64,000 nt of DNA, from assembly GCF_000373645.1 (NCBI RefSeq), contig NZ_KB892024.1:1-64000 (forward strand), written 5' to 3'. Positions 57,910 through 64,000 of this stretch are shown here, piece after piece. The notes below the pieces were generated by a model. The model saw only the letters and a list, made by a program, of their open reading frames with translations. It did not search any database and had not been told where the DNA came from. How positions within the stretch are numbered: position 1 is the stretch's first letter; each line of letters starts with the position of its first letter. The DNA comes from Streptomyces sp. ATexAB-D23. Lineage in GTDB: Bacteria; Actinomycetota; Actinomycetes; Streptomycetales; Streptomycetaceae. The translations under genes and the position numbers were made by a program.

Positions 57910-59202
57910 ATGACCGGTCCAGCCGCCCGGCAGACCCCGCCCGCCGACAACCCGCCGGCCGCATCCGTATCCGAAACCGCATCCGACTTCCCGCCCGACT
58001 CCCCGTCCGCCTCCCCGTCCGCTTCTCCTTCCGGCTCCCCTCCCGGCTCCCCGTCCGCCCAGGGCCCCTCGGCCTGGCGCCGGATGCGTATGTGGGGCGC
58101 CGCGCACGCCGTGGACGACCTCTACCAGGGCCTGGTGCCCGCCTGTGTCCCGTACTTCGTGCTGGACCGGGGCTACAGCTATGTCGCCGCGTCCGGGCTC
58201 ACCCTCGCCGCCGCCCTCGGCAGTTCGGTGCCGCAGCCCTTCATCGGCCTCGCGGTGGACCGTTACCGGCTGCCCCGGCTGGCCCCCGCCGGACTCGCCG
58301 TCGCGGGCATCGGACTCGGTCTGTCCGGGCTCGTCCAGCCGTACGCGGCCGTCTGGCTGCTGATCCTGCTGTCCGGGCTCGGCGTCGCGATGTTCCACCC
58401 GGCGGCGGGCAAGGCGGCCCGGGAGGCCGCCGGGGACAGCGCGTCCGCGATGAGCGTCTTCGCGGCGGGCGGCAGCGTCGGCTTCTTCCTGGCCCCGGTG
58501 CTCGCGACCCCGGCGCTGGTCACGATGGGGGTGGGCGCGACGGCCCTCTTCATCCCGCCGGCGGTCCTCATGGCGTTCGTGCTGCTCAGGCACCGCCCGG
58601 CGGCGGCCCCCACGCGCAAGGGCGCGCGGGCGGGACAGGACCGGTGGCGGCCGTTCCTCTTCCTCACCGGCATCGAAGTGGTGCGCTCCGTGGCGTTCTT
58701 CGGGGCCATCACCTTCATCGAGCTGTTCTGGATCCGCCATCTGCACTCCGGCCGGGGCATCGCGGGCGTGGCGCTCGCCTGCTTCCTCGTCGGCGGAGTG
58801 GCCGGCACACTGCTCGGCGGCCGGATCGCGGACCGCGTCGGCATGGTCCGTACGGTCCAGCTGGGCGGCGTCGCCGCCGTACCGGCCCTGATCGCGCTGC
58901 GGGTGACCCCCGGAACGCTGCTGCCGCTGCTGTTCGCGGTCCTGGCGGGCCTCGCGCTGAACATCCCGTTCGCCGTCCTGGTCAAGCTCGGCCAGGACTA
59001 CCTGCCGGGGCGCCCCGGCACGGCGGCCGGTGTCACGCTCGGCCTGGCCGTCAGCATCGGCGGCCTGATCGCCCCGGCGCTCGGCGCGGCCGCCCAGGCG
59101 TACGGGCCGCAGGGCGTGTTCACGATCCTGTGCGCGATCCCCGTGCTCGCCCTGGTGCTCGGACTCTTCCTCACGGAACCGGAACCGCTGCCGGGCGACT
59201 GA
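57910..59202 (+). CDS. MFS transporter, fosmidomycin-resistance (Fsr) type
   Basis: 430 residues; ATG 57910 behind AAGGAG. Residues 1-55 are an unusual Pro/Ser/Ala-rich tail (SPSASPSASPSGSPPGS). Twelve helices follow: AHAVDDLYQGLVPACVPYFV is the Fsr signature, then GLGVAMFHPAAGKAAREAAG, and GGRIADRVG in the second half. Fsr-type exporters expel fosmidomycin and similar compounds, but the true substrate here is unknown. The likely controlling AraC gene is divergent. Confidence 0.88.
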   Translation: MTGPAARQTPPADNPPAASVSETASDFPPDSPSASPSASPSGSPPGSPSAQGPSAWRRMRMWGAAHAVDDLYQGLVPACVPYFVLDRGYSYVAASGLTLAAALGSSVPQPFIGLAVDRYRLPRLAPAGLAVAGIGLGLSGLVQPYAAVWLLILLSGLGVAMFHPAAGKAAREAAGDSASAMSVFAAGGSVGFFLAPVLATPALVTMGVGATALFIPPAVLMAFVLLRHRPAAAPTRKGARAGQDRWRPFLFLTGIEVVRSVAFFGAITFIELFWIRHLHSGRGIAGVALACFLVGGVAGTLLGGRIADRVGMVRTVQLGGVAAVPALIALRVTPGTLLPLLFAVLAGLALNIPFAVLVKLGQDYLPGRPGTAAGVTLGLAVSIGGLIAPALGAAAQAYGPQGVFTILCAIPVLALVLGLFLTEPEPLPGD

Positions 59203-59282
59203 CCGTCCCCCCTGGCGAAGGCATGCTGTACGGACACGGGCGCCGGCAACCGCCGTAGCGCCCAGTACCGAAGGGCCACGCC

Positions 59283-59768
59283 ATGGGATCGTCACCGCAC
59301 ATCGGCTCACGCGTACCGGAGTTCACCCTCGCCGGGGGCGTCCTCGCCGGGGACGCCTTCGAGCGGCGCGACTACGCGCTCGCCGACGCGCGCGGGCGGT
59401 CCCTGGTGCTCGCCTTCTATCCGGGCGACAACACGACCGTGTGCACCAAGCAGCTGTGCTCGTACTCCTCGGGCCTGGAGACCTTCGAGGCGCTGGACGC
59501 CGAGGTCTGGGGGATCAGCCCACAGGGTGTGGACAGCCACGAGTCCTTCGCCCGCGCCCACGGGCTGCGCATGCCGCTGCTGGCGGACCCGGGCCGGGAG
59601 ACCGCCCGGCTGTTCGGGGTCGCCGCGCCCGGGATCGGCGTACGGCGTGCCGTCTTCCTGATCGACGCGGACGGGGTGCTGCGGTGGAAGCATGTGGCCC
59701 TTCTGGGGGCCACGTTCCAGTCGGCGGACACCCTGGCCGACCAATTGTCCGGCATCAAGACCAAGTAA
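59283..59768 (+). CDS. peroxiredoxin, BCP/PrxQ type
   Basis: 161 residues. Peroxidatic Cys in the motif YPGDNTTVCTKQLCSYSSG, with a resolving Cys five residues on (VCTKQLC), and the partner Arg in a RRAVFLIDADG segment. Bacterioferritin-comigratory-protein type peroxiredoxins reduce peroxides and lipid hydroperoxides using thioredoxin. The gene stands alone between the MFS and NfeD genes. Confidence 0.93.
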   Translation: MGSSPHIGSRVPEFTLAGGVLAGDAFERRDYALADARGRSLVLAFYPGDNTTVCTKQLCSYSSGLETFEALDAEVWGISPQGVDSHESFARAHGLRMPLLADPGRETARLFGVAAPGIGVRRAVFLIDADGVLRWKHVALLGATFQSADTLADQLSGIKTK

Positions 59769-59873
59769 AAGATTGCCGGGTTCCGGCAGTGTTTTCACGG
59801 GGGCGCGTATGGGATCATCCAGCCAGTTCGACGGAAATGTTCGGGGGATGCCGGAGCCGGGAGGGGTGATCAC

Positions 59874-60383
59874 GTGACCTTGTTTCTCGGTCTCGGCATC
59901 GCGGGGGTCGTGCTGCTCGCACTGTCCCTGGTCTTCGACGGGATTCTCGAAGGGCTCTTCGGAGGCCTGCTGGAGGGTCTGTTCGGCGGGCTGGTCTCCC
60001 TTCCGGTGATCGCCGGATTCCTCTCGATGCTCGGCTTCGGCGGCGCCATCGTGCTCGGCACGACCGGCGCCGGCACGCTCGCCGCGACCGTGGCGGGCGT
60101 CCTGGCCGGGCTGGTCGCCGCAGTGCTGACCTGGAAGTTCAGCCGCGCGCTGATGCGGGACCAGACCGACGCGACCCCGCGCAACGAGGATCTCGTCGGC
60201 ACGTCCGGCTCGGTGGTCACCGCCATCCCGGCCGACGGGTACGGCGAGGTCCTGCTGCGGCTCGGCGGGCAGCTGGTCAAGCTGTCCGCGAAGAGCCCGG
60301 TGCCGGTCGCACGCGGCGCCGAGGTCTGGGTCGAGGCGGCCCTCTCCAGCACCGCCGTCTCGGTCCGTCCGGTCGAACGCTGA
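59874..60383 (+). CDS. NfeD-like membrane protein with OB domain
   Basis: 169 residues; GTG 59874 with GGAGG ahead. Two to three N-terminal helices (GIAGVVLLALSLVFDGILEG; FGGAIVLGTTGAG; LVAAVLTWKF), then a small OB-like C-terminal domain (LVGTSGSVVTAIPADGYGEVLLRLGGQLVKLSAKSPVPVARGAEVWV). NfeD proteins pair with SPFH/flotillin proteins in membrane microdomains. The flotillin gene follows 73 bases on. Confidence 0.85.
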   Translation: MTLFLGLGIAGVVLLALSLVFDGILEGLFGGLLEGLFGGLVSLPVIAGFLSMLGFGGAIVLGTTGAGTLAATVAGVLAGLVAAVLTWKFSRALMRDQTDATPRNEDLVGTSGSVVTAIPADGYGEVLLRLGGQLVKLSAKSPVPVARGAEVWVEAALSSTAVSVRPVER

Positions 60384-60456
60384 CCCGGTACGCCCGCCGT
60401 TCCATCACCGCACGCCATACAACTGCCCCCACCAGGAGGCAGAGGGGGACACCCTG

Positions 60457-61899
60457 ATGAGTCCAGTAATGATCGCCGTCGTCGGAGTCGTCGTACTCCT
60501 GTTCCTGCTCGCCCTCGCCGTCATCACCCGTTACAAGGTGGCCGGCCCCAGCCAGGCGTTCATCATCACCGGCCGCCGCGGCAAGAAGTCGGTCGACCCG
60601 GTGACCGGCCGGGCCAGCATCGACAACAGCGGCCAGAAGGTCGTCGTCGGCGGCGGCGTCTTCGTCGTCCCGTTCGTCCAGCAGAAGTTCACCCTGGACC
60701 TGTCCAGCCGGCACATCCCGGTCGCGGTGCGCGGCGCCGTCACCCTGCGCGGCGTCAAGTCCAACCTCGAAGGCGTCGCGATCGTCAAGGTCGGCGGCAG
60801 CGAGGACGCCATCCGGGCCGCCGCCCAGCGCTTCCTGCGCCAGCAGGACGGCATCGTCGGCTTCACCCAGGAAGTGCTCTCCGGCGCGCTGCGCGCCATC
60901 GTCGGCCGGATGTCGGTCGAGGACATCATCCGCGACCGCGCCGCGTTCGCCGGCCAGGTGGCGGAGGAGGCCGAGGCGAGCCTGTCCGGCCAGGGCCTGA
61001 TTCTGGACGCCTTCCAGATCCAGGACATCACCACCGAGGGCTCCTACCTGGAGGACCTCGGACGCCCGGAGGCCGCGCGCGCCAAGCAGGAGGCGGACAT
61101 CGCCGAGGCGAACGCCCGCCGCGCCTCGGAGCAGGCCCGGCTGAAGGCCGCCGAGGAGATCGCCATCGCCGAGCGGACCTTCTATCTCAAGCAGGCCGAG
61201 ATCAAGGCGGAGACCGAGGCGGCCGCCGCCCAGGCCGACGCCGCCGGTCCGCTCGCCGAGGCCGCGCGCCGGCAGGAGGTCCTGAGCGAACAGGAGAAGG
61301 TCGCCGAGCGCCAGGCCGCGCTGACCGACCGCGAGTTGGACACCAAGGTCCGCAAGCCCGCCGACGCCGCCCGCTACCAGGCCGAGCAGGAGGCCGAGGC
61401 CCGTCGTATCGCCCAGGTCAAGGAGGCCGAGGCGGAGGCCGAGCGCTCCCGGCTGACCGGTGAGGGTGAGAAGCTGCACCGTTCCGCGCTCGCCGAGGCC
61501 GTGCGCATCGAGGGTGAGGCGGAGGCCGCCGCCATCGCCGCCCGCGGTTCGGCCGAGGCCGAGGCCATGCAGAAGAAGGCCGACGCCTTCGCGCAGTACG
61601 GTGACGCGGCCGTCCTCCAGATGCTCGTCGAGGTGCTGCCGCAGGTCGTCGCCAAGGCGGCCGAGCCGATGAGCGCGATCGACAAGATGACCGTCATCTC
61701 GACGGACGGGGCGAGCCAGCTCTCCCGTACGGTCACGGACAACGTCGCCCAGGGCATGGAGCTGCTCAGCTCCACCACCGGGGTCGACCTCGCCGCCCTG
61801 CTGAAGAACCTCAAGGGCGCGGGCCCGAAGCCGGTGGCGGCCGAGGCCGCCGCCGGGACCGCCGAGGCGGCGGACGGAAAGATCGAGATCAGCGACTGA
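60457..61899 (+). CDS. flotillin-like SPFH domain protein
   Basis: 480 residues. One N-terminal membrane segment (MIAVVGVVVLLFLLALAVI), an SPFH/band 7 domain (~25-200, ...VIGGGVFVVPFVQ-type hydrophobic loop), then a long Ala/Glu-rich coiled coil (~210-400, AEANARRASEQARLKAAEE etc.) and a C-terminal oligomerisation region. FloT/YqiK type scaffold of membrane microdomains, with NfeD just upstream. Confidence 0.93.
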   Translation: MSPVMIAVVGVVVLLFLLALAVITRYKVAGPSQAFIITGRRGKKSVDPVTGRASIDNSGQKVVVGGGVFVVPFVQQKFTLDLSSRHIPVAVRGAVTLRGVKSNLEGVAIVKVGGSEDAIRAAAQRFLRQQDGIVGFTQEVLSGALRAIVGRMSVEDIIRDRAAFAGQVAEEAEASLSGQGLILDAFQIQDITTEGSYLEDLGRPEAARAKQEADIAEANARRASEQARLKAAEEIAIAERTFYLKQAEIKAETEAAAAQADAAGPLAEAARRQEVLSEQEKVAERQAALTDRELDTKVRKPADAARYQAEQEAEARRIAQVKEAEAEAERSRLTGEGEKLHRSALAEAVRIEGEAEAAAIAARGSAEAEAMQKKADAFAQYGDAAVLQMLVEVLPQVVAKAAEPMSAIDKMTVISTDGASQLSRTVTDNVAQGMELLSSTTGVDLAALLKNLKGAGPKPVAAEAAAGTAEAADGKIEISD

Positions 61900-61916
61900 T
61901 CCCCACACGGTGCCCC

Positions 61917-61952
61917 GGGTGCCCGGCTGGTCGTGCGACCGGCCGGGCACCC
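61917..61952. terminator. hairpin terminator after flotillin gene
   Basis: A 17-bp stem (one G-T pair), GGGTGCCCGGCTGGTCG with CGACCGGCCGGGCACCC, and a two-base formal loop. It lies 17 bases after the flotillin stop. No U-tract. Confidence 0.88.
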
Positions 61953-62093
61953 GCATGTGCGGGCCCAAAACCCTCGACCTGGGTGGCCGGAAATCGTTGC
62001 TCCCGGGCGGCCGATGGCTCCGGATAAGGTAATGCGGGTCTAAAGGCAACGCCAAGTGTTCCGCGCGTGCCGCGCGCCCCTCGGGAGGAAGCC

Positions 62094-62564
62094 ATGGGAA
62101 CCCACCGCACCACGCTGCCCGGAGTCGGCGTCCAGTACGACTACACGACCGAGTCGGGTCAGCACATCTCCGTCGTGGTCCACCACGACGGGCGCCGGTT
62201 CATCGGCTTCTACGACCAGGACGACCCTGATTCGTGCCGGCTCTCCGTACCCCTGACACCACAGGAGGCCACCGGGCTGGCCCACCTCATCGACTCCGCC
62301 CCGATCGACGCCGTACGGACCGATGGCATCGATCTGGTCACCGAGCACATCCCGCTCGGCAGCCGCTCGCCCTACGGCGGCCGACTGCTCGGCGACACCA
62401 AGGCGCGGACCCGGACCGGCGCCTCGATCGTGGCGGTGCTGCGCACCCACAGCGCGCATCCGTCACCCGGGCCGGACTTCCGGCTGGCCATCGGCGACAC
62501 GCTCGTCGCCGTCGGAACACGCGAGGGCGTCGACACGCTCTCCGAGATCATTGCGGAGGGCTGA
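62094..62564 (+). CDS. cation/proton antiporter regulatory subunit, TrkA-C domain (KhtT-like)
   Basis: 156 residues, ATG 62094 with GGGAGGA ahead. An N-terminal domain of ~75 residues is followed by a TrkA-C (RCK_C) ligand-binding domain: VTEHIPLGSRSPYGGRLLGDTKARTRTGASIVAVLR and DFRLAIGDTLVAVGTREGVDTLSEII. In Bacillus KhtT, this domain senses pH or c-di-AMP and gates KhtU. The next gene, 2 bases on, encodes the antiporter, and its ribosome site GGAGGG lies in this gene's end. Confidence 0.9.
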   Translation: MGTHRTTLPGVGVQYDYTTESGQHISVVVHHDGRRFIGFYDQDDPDSCRLSVPLTPQEATGLAHLIDSAPIDAVRTDGIDLVTEHIPLGSRSPYGGRLLGDTKARTRTGASIVAVLRTHSAHPSPGPDFRLAIGDTLVAVGTREGVDTLSEIIAEG

Positions 62565-62566
62565 CA

Positions 62567-63811
62567 GTGCACGACACGACCGCACTACTGGTGGAGCTGG
62601 GCTCCGTCATCCTGGGGCTCGGCATCATCGGACGGTTCGCCGGCCGGATAGGACTCTCGCCGATCCCCCTCTATCTGCTGGCCGGGCTGGCCTTCGGCAA
62701 AGGCGGGCTGCTGCCGCTCCAGGCCAGTGAGGAGTTCACCGCCGTCGGCGCCGAGATCGGCGTCATCCTGCTCCTGCTCCTGCTCGGACTCGAATACAGC
62801 GCGTCCGAACTCGTCACCAGCCTCAAGACGCAGTACCCGTCCGGCGCCGTGGACTTCGTGCTCAACGCGACCCCCGGCGCCGTCGCGGCGCTGCTGCTCG
62901 GCTGGGGCCCGGTCGGGGCCGTCGCCCTCGCCGGCGTCACCTGGATCTCGTCGTCCGGTGTGATCGCCAAAGTCCTCGCGGACCTCGGACGCCTCGGCAA
63001 CCGCGAAACCCCCGTCATCCTCGGGGTGCTGGTCATCGAGGACCTGTCGATGGCCGTCTACCTGCCGCTGCTCACCGCGATGCTCGCGGGCGTCGGCCTC
63101 GCCGGCGGCAGCATCGCGCTGGTGATCGCGCTCGGCACGGTCGGTCTGGTGCTCTACCTCGCGCTGCGGCACGGCCGGCTGATCAGCCGCGCGGTCTCCT
63201 CCGACAATCCGGAGATGCTGCTGCTCGTGGTGCTCGGGCTGACCGTTCTGGTCGCCGGGGTGGCCCAGCAGCTCCAGGTGTCGGCCGCCGTCGGCGCGTT
63301 CCTCGTCGGCATCGCGCTCTCGGGTGAGGTCGCGGAGGGCGCGCGCAAGCTGCTGTCCCCGCTGCGGGACCTGTTCGCCGCCGTCTTCTTCGTGTTCTTC
63401 GGGCTCTCGACCATTCCCTCCGACATCCCGCCGGTCCTGCTGCCGGCCGCGCTGCTGGCCGTCGTCACCGTCTTCACCAAGATCGGCACCGGCTGGTACG
63501 CGGCCCGGCGGGCCGGTGTGGGCGCGCGTGGCCGCTGGCGGGCGGGCGGCACGCTCGTGGCGCGCGGTGAGTTCTCCATCGTCATCGCCGGTCTCGCCGT
63601 GGCGACGGAGCCCCGGATCGGGCCCCTCGCCACCGCGTACGTCATGATCCTGGTCATCATCGGCCCGCTCACCGCCCGCTGGACGCAGCCGGTCGTCGCG
63701 CTCATCCAGAAGTGGCGCGGCAAGGAGGAGGCACCGGCCATCGGGAGCGGCGCCTCGATCCCCGCGGCGCGTACGCCCGCGCAGGAGGAAGTCTCGGCCT
63801 CCTCGGAGTGA
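62567..63811 (+). CDS. CPA2-family K+(Na+)/H+ antiporter (KhtU-like)
   Basis: 414 residues, GTG 62567, twelve or so helices. Na+/H+ exchanger (Kef/CPA2) features: GLLLLLLGLEYSASELVTSLKT-type helix near 60-90, SSSGVIAKVLADLGRLGNRET, GVLVIEDLSMAVYLPLL (Glu-Asp ion-binding pair) and SAAVGAFLVGIALSGEVAEGARKLLSPLRDLFAAVFFVFFGL. Forms a KhtTU-like complex with the preceding protein for potassium and pH control. Confidence 0.92.
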   Translation: MHDTTALLVELGSVILGLGIIGRFAGRIGLSPIPLYLLAGLAFGKGGLLPLQASEEFTAVGAEIGVILLLLLLGLEYSASELVTSLKTQYPSGAVDFVLNATPGAVAALLLGWGPVGAVALAGVTWISSSGVIAKVLADLGRLGNRETPVILGVLVIEDLSMAVYLPLLTAMLAGVGLAGGSIALVIALGTVGLVLYLALRHGRLISRAVSSDNPEMLLLVVLGLTVLVAGVAQQLQVSAAVGAFLVGIALSGEVAEGARKLLSPLRDLFAAVFFVFFGLSTIPSDIPPVLLPAALLAVVTVFTKIGTGWYAARRAGVGARGRWRAGGTLVARGEFSIVIAGLAVATEPRIGPLATAYVMILVIIGPLTARWTQPVVALIQKWRGKEEAPAIGSGASIPAARTPAQEEVSASSE

Positions 63812-63934
63812 CGGGCCCACCGGAGCGACGGCGGGGCCCCTCAGCGCCTTCCGCCTCGGGGTGAGGACTGCCGCCGCGTGACGACCATCTCTGAGCAATC
63901 GTTTCTTCGGATGGGTCTGCCGCCGTGCTCCGGT

Positions 63935-64000
63935 TCAGGTGTCCTGCGGGGCCGGGAGGTCTGGGGGCCAGCCCAGCGGGTAGGCGTCGGTGCCCTCGGC
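63935..64000 (-). CDS. 3' end of a truncated gene at the window edge
   Basis: 22 codons (including TGA 63935-63937) open to the window end on the minus strand; the readable C terminus is AEGTDAYPLGWPPDLPAPQDT. The frame and codon use are typical of a coding region, but the rest of the gene lies outside, so the product cannot be named. The ~120 bases between this stop and the antiporter hold no recognised terminator. Confidence 0.45.
   Translation of the reverse strand, partial: AEGTDAYPLGWPPDLPAPQDT

Noticed and set aside
1..64000. tRNA or rRNA genes and insertion sequences
   Set aside because: I saw no cloverleaf, rRNA-like stretch, transposase motif or target-site duplication, but subtle or degraded cases could be missed by eye.

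Overview
The window is chromosomal DNA from a Streptomyces-type actinomycete. G+C is very high, codon third positions are nearly all G or C, GTG starts and ATGA/GTGA stop-start overlaps are common, and the gene content is typical of the genus: an AfsR-like SARP regulator, an Rhs toxin, GPP34, a MAB_1171c-family protein, an SCO5918-type gene beside a DEAD helicase and cold-shock gene, and an XlnB-type xylanase. I see no tRNA, rRNA, insertion sequence, CRISPR array or prophage structural gene.

Positions 1-13,000 form an accessory signalling block. A TagF-like glycosyltransferase-fold protein converges on an NB-ARC/TPR (STAND) protein at 91-3974. The same pair recurs at 5409-9342, but there the first protein is split into two translationally coupled genes. 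Both STAND proteins begin with a short V-Q-A-(G/R) motif that resembles bacterial RHIM-like amyloid signalling motifs. Divergent from the second pair is a SARP-NB-ARC-TPR regulator. It is followed by a 40-residue secreted-peptide gene that could encode a signal.

Positions 13,000-22,600 hold a colicin-immunity-like gene, a 1601-residue Rhs/YD polymorphic toxin with a downstream candidate immunity gene, GPP34, an alpha/beta hydrolase and a PASTA-domain protein. Several tandem arrays lie here, three of them spanning the stop codon of the gene before them. Positions 22,700-34,900 hold a TetR/SDR pair, a GT2 glycosyltransferase, a GH11 xylanase, SMP-30, a polytopic membrane protein, dienelactone hydrolase, a response regulator beside the scar of a deleted histidine kinase/MMPL pair, a GNAT, a PGRP amidase, and a crcB-DUF190-crcB fluoride-export operon behind a probable fluoride riboswitch.

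Positions 34,900-37,400 are the SCO5918/DEAD helicase/CspA group. Positions 37,767-48,763 are a probable N-glycan utilisation locus: LacI regulator, ABC importer, GH5_18-like beta-mannosidase, GH85 endoglycosidase and GH38 alpha-mannosidase, with two matching palindromes in the regulatory gap. A 6C-like small RNA follows at about 48,897-49,038. Next comes a XRE/ImmA-IrrE/MAB_1171c/PAP2-like row (49,234-52,158). The rest holds a GNAT, a PAS-GAF-PP2C phosphatase, a TetR/MFS pair, an AraC/fosmidomycin-resistance-type MFS pair, a peroxiredoxin, NfeD-flotillin, and a KhtTU-like K+/H+ antiporter pair.
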